From Paenibacillus sp. PCH8 (GTDB lineage: Bacteria; Bacillota; Bacilli; Paenibacillales; Paenibacillaceae), in NCBI RefSeq assembly GCF_002968835.1, contig NZ_PKQK01000006.1:124001-188000 (forward strand): DNA of 64,000 nt, written 5' to 3'. Within the stretch, counting starts at the first letter, position 1. Each line of letters begins with the position of its first letter. This document shows, one piece after another, positions 46,705-55,295 of the stretch. The position numbers were made by a program, and so were the translations under genes. The notes beneath the pieces were generated by a model that made no database searches, had not been told where the DNA came from, and saw only the letters and a list, made by a program, of their open reading frames with translations.

Positions 46705-47370
46705 TTGGAAATCATTCAAGAATATGAATTTGATATTAATGATGATTATTTGGAATTTTATTCGTGCTTTTTGGGTGATGAAGAGCAGGCTCTATCTCTG
46801 ATAAAAAGGTGCTATAAAGTCACTGAGGTTGATGTTAGGCCAAGAAGAATAGTTAATAATATAGCAAGGCTAATAACACTTGCAGATGATCAAATGAAAA
46901 TCAGAGGCGGGAGATATGGTATTCAGATATTTTTTTGGATGGTATGTGTAGAAGCTATTTACAATATATCTAAGCCACTAAACCCCAAAAAGGATAAGAT
47001 TACTACTATAAGAAAGTTCTTTAATGAATCTATTTTAAGAGAAGATCAGTTATTTATTTTGGATCATGTTACTCGTTCAATTGTTGATTATCGATGGAAT
47101 TATACAAAGCATTTACATATGAATATTATTGCCAATATCTTTTATTTTGTCCGAAATGATTTTGTTCATGAGGGCTCTTACTCCAATTTCCACTTTAAAA
47201 GCGAGGGTTCTAGCACAACGATAATGAATTCAATTGTTTTGAAGGAATTTAAAGACGATGTATTTGAAGAAAGGACATATGATGTAACCATTACTTACAG
47301 TCAAATGAGGGACATAATTATAAGAGGTTGCATTAATTTTCTTAACAAGCATTTAAAATCATTTAAATAA
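46705..47370 (+). CDS. HEPN-like cassette protein of unknown role
   Basis: 221 residues from TTG 46705 (GAGGGGGC upstream). Mostly helical, no membrane segment. FFWMVCVEAIYNI and FYFVRNDFVHEGSYSNFHF give an R-N-x3-H motif of the HEPN type near residue 155. The family is not named. AT-rich, unlike the chromosome on either side. Confidence 0.5.
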   Translation: MEIIQEYEFDINDDYLEFYSCFLGDEEQALSLIKRCYKVTEVDVRPRRIVNNIARLITLADDQMKIRGGRYGIQIFFWMVCVEAIYNISKPLNPKKDKITTIRKFFNESILREDQLFILDHVTRSIVDYRWNYTKHLHMNIIANIFYFVRNDFVHEGSYSNFHFKSEGSSTTIMNSIVLKEFKDDVFEERTYDVTITYSQMRDIIIRGCINFLNKHLKSFK

Positions 47371-47496
47371 TTGATTGGAAAGAAATTTATTTTAACATAA
47401 CACTTTACGGCAACCTTTAAGAAGTATTAAAAGCGTCTAAAATTTCCTGATAGGTTCAATTTTGTGGAGAAGTTTGGGTGAAAAGATTAAAAAGGA

Positions 47497-48342
47497 GTGA
47501 TTAAAATCTATACCCCATTCAGAAATAACATAAGTGATCCAAATAAATATCTATATCATTACACAACTTCAAATACTGCACTTCAATACATTCTTGCAAA
47601 CGCCGAATTGCGGTTTAGCCCATTGAATAAAACGAATGATCCGAAAGAATCAATAGATTGGGAGTTCAATTACAGACTCGATTCCAATAATCGAGATGCA
47701 GATTTTCCGCCAATAGCTGATTTATTTAAAGATAAACTGCAACACCACTGTAAAGTTGTTTGCTTTACTAGAGATGATCCAAAAAAATTTAACACAGGGC
47801 ATTCTTTGATTATACACAGAGGATACTGTCGCCCTAGAATGTGGGCTCAGTATGCAGAAAACCATGCTGGTATTTGCTTGGTTTTTGATAAACAAAAACT
47901 GAATGATTCGATTTTAAGTCAATTAAACTTTTTGGGAGATATCTATCAAGGCTCTATTAAATATAAGGACTTTGTCGGACAATCTGATGCTTTTTCGTTG
48001 GATTGCAGCAAAATTCTTAAACTTGGCGCACAAGAATTTTTTAACTATCATACTAGAAAATACTTGAAACCTTTGATCTTTGAGAAACAAGTAGATTGGA
48101 AATCAGAACTAGAATATAGTTGGGCGCTTATAAGCGCATCGATAACTTATGAATACTTCTCTATTGAAGAAGCGATCTGTGGTGTGGTTTTGGGAGAAGA
48201 CTTCCCTGTAGATAGTATTTCTGATGTTTTAAAATTCACAAAACTCTATCGAGTACCTGTGGTTCAGCTTGAATGGCGTAACGGATACCCTGCTCCCACA
48301 ACCCTTGAAGGATTTATAATGGAGTCGAAAACCTTCGGCTAA
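47497..48342 (+). CDS. DUF2971 family protein
   Basis: About 281 residues. LYHYTTSNTALQYILANAELRFS, in parts, and SPLNKTNDPKE are the hallmark of DUF2971, which resembles ADP-ribosyltransferase-like proteins and is often found on mobile elements. RPRMWAQYAENHAGICLVFD is the second signature. The start is uncertain: GTG 47497 abuts AAAAAGGA. It shares a 2.5-kb cassette-sized unit with the three genes upstream. Confidence 0.78.
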   Translation: MIKIYTPFRNNISDPNKYLYHYTTSNTALQYILANAELRFSPLNKTNDPKESIDWEFNYRLDSNNRDADFPPIADLFKDKLQHHCKVVCFTRDDPKKFNTGHSLIIHRGYCRPRMWAQYAENHAGICLVFDKQKLNDSILSQLNFLGDIYQGSIKYKDFVGQSDAFSLDCSKILKLGAQEFFNYHTRKYLKPLIFEKQVDWKSELEYSWALISASITYEYFSIEEAICGVVLGEDFPVDSISDVLKFTKLYRVPVVQLEWRNGYPAPTTLEGFIMESKTFG

Positions 48343-48416
48343 TATCACATACAGAGTATTGCTGGCATTTCTATATCTGAGAAAGTTAAGCGAGGGCAGA
48401 CTCAAGAAGCGATTCC

Positions 48417-48544
48417 GTCGTATAACATAATATTCAAGCAACGGTTCTTAACAGATCCTTGGTCTGCTGGATGAATTTTGTGGAAGCGTTTCAGCAGACA
48501 CATCCGACTTCGTCGGACGTCATGAATACAGGAACGTTAGACGA
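48417..48544 (+). repeat. attC-like site 4
   Basis: Left arm GTCGTATAACATAATATTCA, right arm TGAATACAGGAACGTTAGAC. Inner GACATCCGACTTCGTCGGACGTC hairpin in two parts. GTTAGACGA is complementary to the left arm of site 5. Confidence 0.88.
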
Positions 48545-48612
48545 AATATGTGCAAGATAGAACAATTAAAAGATCATACTCAAAATAAAACAGTTTAATG
48601 GAGGTATATCTA

Positions 48613-49059
48613 GTGCTGATATTAGAGCGAGCAATAAAAAATGATGCACAAAAACTTAAAGAAATACAAAAGGCCAGCTTTGATGATGAATCAAAACAAT
48701 TTAATGGTAATGTAGTTGGTGGACCAGTAGGATATGACTCCATAAGTTGGCAAGAAGAGATGATGCAAAACTGTGAATATTTCAAGATACTCTATAATGG
48801 AGAAATAATAGGGGGAGCAATAATAGTTATAGAAAGCAATCAAGTACATAATCTTGGAAGGATTTTTATTGATCCAAACTTTCAAAATCAAGGAATCGGT
48901 ATGAAAGTAATGAAAGAAATTGAAAAAAAATTTCCGGATAGCACTAAGTGGTGGCTTGATACTCCAAACTGGAGTACCAAGAATCATCACTTTTATGTAA
49001 GATGTGGGTTTACCAAAGTTGGAGAGGAAGGTGACTTATATATTTTTGAGAAGAAATAA
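48613..49059 (+). CDS. GNAT acetyltransferase (cassette)
   Basis: 148 residues from GTG 48613 (GGAGGTAT eight bases upstream); the longer frame from ATG 48598 starts inside that site. The acetyl-CoA loop is FQNQGIGMKVMKEIEKK and the C-terminal strand pattern WWLDTPNWSTKNHHFYVRCGF fits the family. Substrate unknown. It sits alone between sites 4 and 5 as a standard one-gene cassette. Confidence 0.85.
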   Translation: MLILERAIKNDAQKLKEIQKASFDDESKQFNGNVVGGPVGYDSISWQEEMMQNCEYFKILYNGEIIGGAIIVIESNQVHNLGRIFIDPNFQNQGIGMKVMKEIEKKFPDSTKWWLDTPNWSTKNHHFYVRCGFTKVGEEGDLYIFEKK

Positions 49060-49097
49060 TAGATTTTCTTATGACTTAATCAATGGAGGCACAGTCA

Positions 49098-49270
49098 TCG
49101 TCTAACAACGTATTTACGCTATGAAGCCTAACGACTCCTTGGATTGCTAAGAAGGTAAGGAGCCAGGAAGCGGAATCAGGCAATCAACCTCTGTGAGCCT
49201 AAGTCTGGCGACCCGTTCGCGTTGCTCACTTAAGGCTCTCGGGTTCGTAAATACAAGAACGTTAGGCGAA
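49098..49270 (+). repeat. attC-like site 5
   Basis: Left arm TCGTCTAACAACGTATTTAC, right arm CGTAAATACAAGAACGTTAG. Fits the integron core consensus best: RYYYAAC as GTCTAAC and GTTRRRY as GTTAGGC. GTTAGGCGAA is complementary to the left arm of site 6. Confidence 0.9.
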
Positions 49271-49307
49271 ATGCTGAAGTATAATTTTTAAAACAAAAGG
49301 AGATCAA

Positions 49308-49775
49308 ATGCAAATTAGACTAGCTGAAAAATCAGATGTAGAATCGTTAATTCAAATGAGATTAGATTTTACAATAGAATACAATCTGAATCTTAAAATG
49401 ACAAACAGACTTTATCAAGAATACTATAGTGAAATTAATGACTTTTTAATTAATGCAATAGAGTCTAATCAATGGTTTATTTGGGTAGCTGAAGTGGAAG
49501 AGAAAATAGTATCGCATATATTTTTGGAACTTATAAATAAAGTTCCACGACCAGGAAAGAAAACTAACCCATTTGTATATATGACGAATGTCTACACATT
49601 ACCATCTCATAGAGGAAAAGGAATTGGTTCAAAACTTTTAGATGGTATTAAAGAATGGTCAATTAGTAATAAATATGAGTTTATAATAGTCTGGCCAAGT
49701 GATACTAGTATAGATTTTTATAAGAAAAATGAATATAAACATTGTAAAGAACCTATGGAAATGATGCTTGATTAA
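49308..49775 (+). CDS. GNAT acetyltransferase (cassette)
   Basis: 155 residues. ATG 49308 follows AAAAGGAGA. The CoA loop is PSHRGKGIGSKLLDGIKEW with the usual R/Q-x-x-G-x-G/A form, and the C-terminus has SIDFYKKNEYKH. Similar to family members that acetylate small amines. Different in sequence from the previous cassette's GNAT, so the two are not a recent duplication. Confidence 0.88.
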   Translation: MQIRLAEKSDVESLIQMRLDFTIEYNLNLKMTNRLYQEYYSEINDFLINAIESNQWFIWVAEVEEKIVSHIFLELINKVPRPGKKTNPFVYMTNVYTLPSHRGKGIGSKLLDGIKEWSISNKYEFIIVWPSDTSIDFYKKNEYKHCKEPMEMMLD

Positions 49776-49808
49776 AGATCTTGAGTTTGAGGGGTTGACT
49801 GAACGCGC

Positions 49809-49982
49809 TTCGCCTAACATCATATCCACGCATTGGGCCTGTAGGCCCTCGGTCCGCGAGAAGCGATCAACAGGGAGGGGAGTGGTTTCAGCGGACACAT
49901 CCGCACCGACTAACCGCATCGCGGCCGCTCCCGTTAATCGCTTAAGTCGGTGGGACGTCGTGGATACAGGAACGTTAGATGA
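49809..49982 (+). repeat. attC-like site 6
   Basis: Left arm TTCGCCTAACATCATATCCA, right arm TGGATACAGGAACGTTAGAT. Inner CGCACCGACTAACCGC and CGCTTAAGTCGGTGGGACG are nearly the same as in sites 2 and 3. The right end is followed by a coding-like frame that ends at 50037. Confidence 0.88.
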
Positions 49983-50171
49983 AATCAGCGCAAAAACAAA
50001 AAAAACGAAAGCAATTCCTATCAGTCAATTCAACTAACGGGCAGGATAGTTTAATCATTTTCACGAATATAATTCATCTATGTTCCTTAAATTAATCAGC
50101 AAACCGTAAGAAAGAACGTTTCGTTTAAAAAATATGGAAAAACGTTGAACAGATGAAAGGGGGATATTTCA

Positions 50172-51040
50172 ATGCAATTCAAGATGTATATGGATGTGCA
50201 TGAGTTTTACAATGATACCTATGACGTGCTGATGCGTCATGAAGCACAAAATTTGATTCCTCTTGGCAATATCATAATTGGGCATGAAGGAAAAGACAAA
50301 ACAGATTGGCGTGACCCTGTAAGTTGGCTTATGGCAACTATTTCGGATGCTAAAGGCATACAACTTACCGCAATAATGACACCGCCACACAATATTACGC
50401 TTTATGCAACAGACAACATAATTAACCCAGAAGCTATAAACTGTCTGATAGATGGGCTGAATGACCGTGAAATTCCAGGTGTGATAACCGAAAAAACCTT
50501 GGCAGAGTATTTTGCCAAAGAATATACCTTGCGCAAGGGAATAACCTATAAAACAACCATGAGCCAACGTATATATGAACTTACAGCAGTAAATCCAGAC
50601 TTTCAAAAGATTGGTATCGTTCGATTGCTAGATGAAAAGGATATTCACTTTTTCCCGTACTGGGCTGAAGCATTTTATGCAGCGGGGAGTTATGGCAAAA
50701 CAGAAATGTCCATCCCGCAAGATGCAGAGCCTTACCTCTACCGAATAGCATCGAAAAAACTCTATATTTTAGAGGACAAAGGGATACCCGTTGCTATGGC
50801 AGGATATACAAGGGAAATGCAGACGGCTATTGGTGTGGCATTTGTATATACCCCCCATATGAGCGCAGGAAGGGTTACGCTACTTCAATTGTGACGCAAA
50901 TAAGCCAACTTGCATTGGATAAAGGGTTTACTAAGTGCGTCTTATATACGGACTTAGAAAATCCTACATCTAATAGCATCTATCGAAAAATAGGATATAT
51001 GCCAATTTGTGATTCGCTCCAGCTAAAATTCGAATATTAG
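50172..51040 (+). CDS. GNAT acetyltransferase (cassette, frameshift)
   Basis: About 289 residues. The first 240 residues read MQFKMYMDVHEFYNDTYDVL and end at the C6 run 50851-50856; adding one C continues as VYTPPYERRKGYATSIVTQI, the acetyl-CoA loop, and ends QLKFEY at 51040. The N-terminal half is a GNAT-like domain with a separate fold, as in larger family members. Ribosome binding site AAAGGGGG precedes ATG 50172. Confidence 0.82.
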
Positions 51041-51256
51041 AATGATGTGGACCGAACTTCTACTAAAGTAGAAATAAGAGCATAGAAAATTATTTTATTC
51101 ATAGATTTGATGGATCAACATCTTTAAAGTACAATGCTGATTTTGGATTATTAAGTACAAGACATTAATAATTGAATGGGATGAATTAATAGATAAAGCT
51201 TGGTTTGAAAGATAGTTAAGTAAGAAAATGTAGTAGTTCAAGGAAGTCGCCGACAT

Positions 51257-51416
51257 TGTTATAACACTGTATTCACGCATTCGGGACATTCGGCCCTTGG
51301 TCCGACAGAGGCAGTTCATGGGAATTAGGAGCAGCCGGACAACCCTGCACTGGCTAAGTCCATCGGACTCGCGCTTACGCCAGTGAAGGTTCGTAAATAC
51401 AGGAACGTTATACGAC
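51257..51416 (+). repeat. attC-like site 7
   Basis: Left arm GTTATAACACTGTATTCACG, right arm CGTAAATACAGGAACGTTAT. Its left arm does not match the right end of site 6, which suggests that a site between them was lost and two cassettes fused. Its right end GTTATACGAC differs by one base from the complement of site 8's left arm. Confidence 0.82.
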
Positions 51417-51581
51417 AGAACCTTAAGTACATTGAAAAGACAAGGAGACAAGAAGATGAATTCAAAACCTCAGCTTGTACTGATTTGGCTGGTGTATTAG
51501 TAAGCAATTTCTCATCAAGTTTTTGGTTTAGACTATCCGAAGGTACTAACATTTCATTTCAAGATATTAAGGAACAATTTG

Positions 51582-51794
51582 ATGAAGTATCAATTTTGGA
51601 TTTGGTTGAGTAACCGAATAGACCGGATTAATAAAGAAGAAGCACGAGAGATGTTAATAAAATCGCTGGAACCACTTCCTGCAATGGAACACTTGGCACG
51701 ATGGAGTCGTATCGCTGATATCCACATATTAAGTAATTACTGCAAAGAATGGTTGTCTAGAATAGAACCGTATATAAAGAGCATCACAATATAA
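51582..51794 (+). CDS. Small hypothetical cassette protein
   Basis: 70 residues from ATG 51582 (AAGGA eight bases upstream). The product is helical and charged; EAREMLIKSLEPLPAMEHL is its middle. No family recognised. A strong AAGGAG plus ATG at 51456 opens a 14-codon frame that ends at 51500, and the region between is open in another frame, so the cassette may hold a broken larger gene. Confidence 0.4.
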   Translation: MKYQFWIWLSNRIDRINKEEAREMLIKSLEPLPAMEHLARWSRIADIHILSNYCKEWLSRIEPYIKSITI

Positions 51795-51800
51795 TTTTCA

Positions 51801-51972
51801 TCGTCTAACAACGTATTTACGCTGCGATTGACTACGCCGACCTTGGTCTGCCTGAGGCATTTCGGAGAAGTGGGTTCAGGCAGACACCCCTGCATCACCT
51901 AAGTCCGTCGGACCCGGCAGCTATGCTGACTTAAGACGATGAGGGTTCGAGAATATAAGAACGTTATGCGCC
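51801..51972 (+). repeat. attC-like site 8
   Basis: Left arm TCGTCTAACAACGTATTTAC, right arm CGAGAATATAAGAACGTTAT. Left arm matches that of site 5 over 20 bases. GTTATGCGCC is complementary to the left arm of site 9 (GGCGCATAAC). Confidence 0.88.
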
Positions 51973-52018
51973 ATTACCGGTAAATATTAAAGATAATATT
52001 TATTTAAGGAGATAATTT

Positions 52019-52672
52019 ATGAAAGGTAAGATACTCTTATTATTTTTTATTACGATAATGTTTTCATCTTGTCAAAATAGTAGTCAATCGACTACTTTGA
52101 ACAGCGAAACTAATTCAATAATGAATTCTGAACTGCCTCCTGATGTAGTGAGTACAGGTAATGGAACAGAATCGAAAGAAATAACTGAAGGTCGATCAGA
52201 TCCTTCTAACAATGAAGTATTATCCATGAGCATTGGGAACTACGATTTGAAAGGAGAATTTTATGATGAAATGCTTCGAAATCCTATAGATCATGATTAT
52301 GAAGTGGAATTCAATGAATTTCAAAATTCCAAAGAGATTATTACAACATTGGTATTGGGGGCGTTGGAAAGTAAATATATAGAGATTTGGGATAAAGAGT
52401 TGAATCAAATATATAAAAAGCTTCTTTCTAAGTTGGATAGAGAACCAAGAGAAGCACTAATGGAATCGCAGAAAGAATGGTTACAGTATCACTTACGGGA
52501 AACAAAATTTGTAGAGAAGACATTTATTAATAATGGTTACCTTGGATCACAAGGATCGGTAAGCCTAGGCACGGTTATACGGGAGAGAATTAGGGAAAGA
52601 ACAATGCAATTATTTGAATATCGATATTTGCTAGATGGTGAAGTTGAGTTTGTATACCAAAATAAAAAATAG
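52019..52672 (+). CDS. Lipoprotein with LprI-like (DUF1311) domain
   Basis: 217 residues. The N-terminus has a lipoprotein signal with lipobox FSSC at about residues 15-18. After a Ser/Thr-rich linker, the C-terminal part has WDKELNQIYKKLLSKL and SQKEWLQYHLRE, characteristic in pieces of DUF1311/LprI, a family that includes a lysozyme inhibitor. It should be attached to the outer face of the membrane. AAGGAGAT precedes ATG 52019. Confidence 0.78.
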   Translation: MKGKILLLFFITIMFSSCQNSSQSTTLNSETNSIMNSELPPDVVSTGNGTESKEITEGRSDPSNNEVLSMSIGNYDLKGEFYDEMLRNPIDHDYEVEFNEFQNSKEIITTLVLGALESKYIEIWDKELNQIYKKLLSKLDREPREALMESQKEWLQYHLRETKFVEKTFINNGYLGSQGSVSLGTVIRERIRERTMQLFEYRYLLDGEVEFVYQNKK

Positions 52673-52722
52673 AGTTGGAATCTTGATCAAAGGTTTTTAG
52701 GCGATGCTTCGAAGACAGTAAC

Positions 52723-52873
52723 GGCGCATAACAATGTATTCACGCTGTGGGGCTACCACCCCTTGGTCTTCAGATGTATAATCATGGAAGAACACTCAGA
52801 CAACAAACGACCCAGCCTAAGATAAGAGCTATCTAAAGCTGGGTCGTTTCGTGAATACAAGAACGTTATGCGA
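52723..52873 (+). repeat. attC-like site 9
   Basis: Left arm GGCGCATAACAATGTATTCA, right arm CGTGAATACAAGAACGTTAT. Inner AACGACCCAGC/GCTGGGTCGTT stem. GTTATGCGA is complementary to site 10's left arm. Confidence 0.88.
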
Positions 52874-52917
52874 AACAGTTTTAGAAAAAGAACAGAGTAT
52901 TTTAAGGAGAGAATTGG

Positions 52918-53310
52918 ATGAGCAAGTATAATCAAGCAGCCATTAGAGCTGTAGAATTAATACATCAAAACATTAACAATTCGCCTGGTAGAGCATGGGA
53001 AATTGCAACAGCAGAATTATTTGGTGAAGGAACTTGGGGAGCTAAAAAAGGATGTCCTAAGAATGCGTTTCTTGGCTTATGCGAAGAAGGTTATGTAAAA
53101 GGTGTGTCTACAGGAATTTATAATTCAAGAAAAAACTTAAAGAATAAAGGATATGTAATAAAAGCTTTAAGTATAGTACAGAAACAACCTGATTTATTGG
53201 ACGATAAAAAGAAACTTTGGAATCAAGTGACGGAAGGGAATAGAATGTCTCATAACTATCAACTAAATGTATTGGAAGCACTTTGGAAAAGCAATTACAT
53301 ACAGATTTGA
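52918..53310 (+). CDS. DUF6979-like cassette protein
   Basis: 130 residues. ATG 52918 follows AAGGAGAG. NQAAIRAVELI, SPGRAWEIATAELFGEGTWGAKKGCPKNAF, in parts, and the following GLCEEGYVKGV resemble proteins annotated DUF6979. Function unknown. No membrane segment or signal. Sits as the single gene between sites 9 and 10. Confidence 0.65.
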   Translation: MSKYNQAAIRAVELIHQNINNSPGRAWEIATAELFGEGTWGAKKGCPKNAFLGLCEEGYVKGVSTGIYNSRKNLKNKGYVIKALSIVQKQPDLLDDKKKLWNQVTEGNRMSHNYQLNVLEALWKSNYIQI

Positions 53311-53336
53311 GAGCTAATTCAAAGCTGGAAACTGCA

Positions 53337-53433
53337 TCGCATAACATAATATTCACGCTGCGGGCATACGCCCTGGATCCGACATTCGCCGGACTCAGCA
53401 TAGCTGAGTCGTGAATACAGGAACGTTAGCAGA
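53337..53433 (+). repeat. attC-like site 10
   Basis: Shorter site, about 97 bp. Left arm TCGCATAACATAATATTCAC, right arm GTGAATACAGGAACGTTAGC. Inner GGGCATACGCCC and GACTCAGCATAGCTGAGTC hairpins. Confidence 0.87.
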
Positions 53434-53499
53434 AATCAGGGGAATGCTTAATTAAATTATAAAGATTAGATAAACTGTTATTTAAGGACGGGGATTTCA

Positions 53500-54126
53500 A
53501 TGAGTAGATTGTTACTAACCTCTTGTGGTTTTTATACTGAAGATATTAAAAATCAATTTTTGGAGTTTATTGATGGAGATATTTCTCAATTAAAGGTCTC
53601 AATTATTACAACAGCATCCCCTAGAAAAGAAACTAATAGATATGCACAAAGAGCATTGCAAGAGTTTAAGGACATGGGATTTCAGCATATCAATTTTGTA
53701 GATATTGAATTTGATGATCCGCAAATTCTCTTACATAGAGATGTTATATATATCAATGGTGGAAATCCATTTACATTATTGTATTACGCTAAGAAAAGTG
53801 GTGCTGATGAAATAATCAGAACACTGGCCGCACAGAATGTAATTATCGTTGGAGTAAGTGCAGGAACGTTATTACTGGGGCCGAATATTAACATTGTGGA
53901 TTTCTTTACTCCACAGATGAACACAATGAATTTAACGGATTTTAAGGCATTAGGTGTAACCGACAAGCTTATTTTTCCTCACTATGATCGTGAGGACATA
54001 TTTAAAGATAGTACTAATAAAACAATTGAAGAGAGAATAGTAGAATTTGAATCCAATGAGAACTGTAAGGTGACAAGGCTTAAAGATGATGAATATATCT
54101 CAATCTTAATAAACCAAGGACATTGA
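53500..54126 (+). CDS. Peptidase E-like (S51 family) protein
   Basis: 208 residues. The nucleophile is in IVGVSAGTLLLG, with YINGGNPFTLL before it, as in S51 dipeptidases and related class I glutamine amidotransferase-like folds. A late His (IFPHYDRED) fits the catalytic triad. It probably cleaves small peptides in the cytoplasm. AAGGACGGGG precedes ATG 53500. Confidence 0.83.
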   Translation: MSRLLLTSCGFYTEDIKNQFLEFIDGDISQLKVSIITTASPRKETNRYAQRALQEFKDMGFQHINFVDIEFDDPQILLHRDVIYINGGNPFTLLYYAKKSGADEIIRTLAAQNVIIVGVSAGTLLLGPNINIVDFFTPQMNTMNLTDFKALGVTDKLIFPHYDREDIFKDSTNKTIEERIVEFESNENCKVTRLKDDEYISILINQGH

Positions 54127-54129
54127 AGG

Positions 54130-54192
54130 TCGTATTCTTCGAGTCGCCCCTTTAATCCTCTCGGGTTCGTGAATACAGAAACATTACACGAA
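54130..54192 (+). repeat. attC-like site 11, right half only
   Basis: CGTGAATACAGAAACATTACAC at the right, without a matching left arm. The core GTT is changed to ATT. Its TTACACGAA is close to the complement of site 12's left arm (TTCGTATAA). Confidence 0.6.
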
Positions 54193-54216
54193 ATTCCAAA
54201 AAGTGCGGAGGAAAAT

Positions 54217-54420
54217 ATGAAAGAAGACAACCATTCAATCAGTGTTCAGAACTATAAAGATTTTATTGATGGATTAGTCGAAATTCGGCCTGGAGTATTA
54301 TCAAGATGGGTATTGACTACTGGGTATGTAGAAGAGAAGGAGATCCGTGGCCGGATTCGGAGAAGTAGTGACGCTTCGTATAACATTATATTCACGCTTC
54401 GGACGCTGGCGCAGCCTTAA
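54217..54420 (+). CDS. Short hypothetical cassette protein ending in attC
   Basis: 67 residues; ATG 54217 follows GCGGAGG. The first 45 residues (SISVQNYKDFIDGLVE) could be the N-terminus of a larger enzyme. The frame then runs into site 12 and stops at 54420 within it, so the protein is likely truncated. No family identified. Confidence 0.35.
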   Translation: MKEDNHSISVQNYKDFIDGLVEIRPGVLSRWVLTTGYVEEKEIRGRIRRSSDASYNIIFTLRTLAQP

Positions 54421-54458
54421 GTCGGTGAGACGTCGTGAATACAGTAACGTTATGTGAA
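54375..54458 (+). repeat. attC-like site 12
   Basis: Compact site of 84 bp. Left arm TTCGTATAACATTATATTCA, right arm CGTGAATACAGTAACGTTAT. Inner GCCTTAAGTCGGTGAGACG part of the longer sites remains. Confidence 0.85.
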
Positions 54459-54491
54459 AGAACCTTAAATCGTAAGAAATGAGGGGGATAA

Positions 54492-55247
54492 ATGAAAATT
54501 ATAGAAGAAAAGTTCAATCGATATGGTCACCAAGATTACGACAAAGAATATATCAAATGGGGTTTCGATGATCTTGAAACCCAGATCGTCATGGCTGAAA
54601 AATTGCAAAGGCTATTCCCCGAGAATTCTACCAAAATTCTGGACATTGCATGTGGAATATCTAGGTATCATCAAGTATGGTTGGAACCAGGTTATGAGGT
54701 TATAGGTATAGACATTTCAAATACTTTCATTGAATATTCAAGGGATTACAACAGAGCTTTTGAAAAGGCAAGTTATTTTGTTTGTGATTTTAATGAGTTA
54801 AGTTTTGAAAACGAATTTGATGTAGCGATTTGGACTGATCCTGTTGGATTAACAGGGGTATCTACGAATCGAGTGTTCAACGCTTTAAAGCCAACCGGTA
54901 TCTTTATCTATGAGATGTGGAATGAAAATTATTTTAAATACCATACTGATGAACGACACAATGAATGCCGCACTTGGACATATCGCGATGGAATTTATCG
55001 CTTGGTACGACACGAATATAATAGAGCGACATGTGTTTCGGAACACGAAGAGATAATATTTGACATACCCAATGATACGATGATTCATAAGACAGGATTG
55101 GGTGCAAAGAATGTAAACAGTTATTGTTATGTACAAATTATGGAGGCTGCAGGTTTTAAGAATGTGCGGTTTGTAGACTATGATGGGCAACCATTTAATA
55201 CGGAAAACCAACAGATTAAACAGTTTTTTATGATTGGTGAGAAGTGA
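54492..55247 (+). CDS. Class I SAM-dependent methyltransferase (cassette)
   Basis: 251 residues. Motif I is ILDIACGISRYHQVW near residue 57 and the acidic residue in VIGIDIS follows, both typical. The substrate cannot be told. GAGGGGGAT precedes ATG 54492. Its stop TGA is inside the right arm of site 13, so the gene extends to the cassette boundary. Confidence 0.85.
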   Translation: MKIIEEKFNRYGHQDYDKEYIKWGFDDLETQIVMAEKLQRLFPENSTKILDIACGISRYHQVWLEPGYEVIGIDISNTFIEYSRDYNRAFEKASYFVCDFNELSFENEFDVAIWTDPVGLTGVSTNRVFNALKPTGIFIYEMWNENYFKYHTDERHNECRTWTYRDGIYRLVRHEYNRATCVSEHEEIIFDIPNDTMIHKTGLGAKNVNSYCYVQIMEAAGFKNVRFVDYDGQPFNTENQQIKQFFMIGEK

Positions 55248-55265
55248 ATACAACAACGTTAGCCG
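55243..55265 (+). repeat. attC-like site 13, right half only
   Basis: AGTGAATACAACAACGTTAGC with no left arm; the methyltransferase gene reads into it. GTTAGCC is the complement of the left arm of site 14 (GGCTAAC). Confidence 0.65.
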
Positions 55266-55295
55266 AAAGATATTCTTAGTTTAGGAGGAGTCTAT

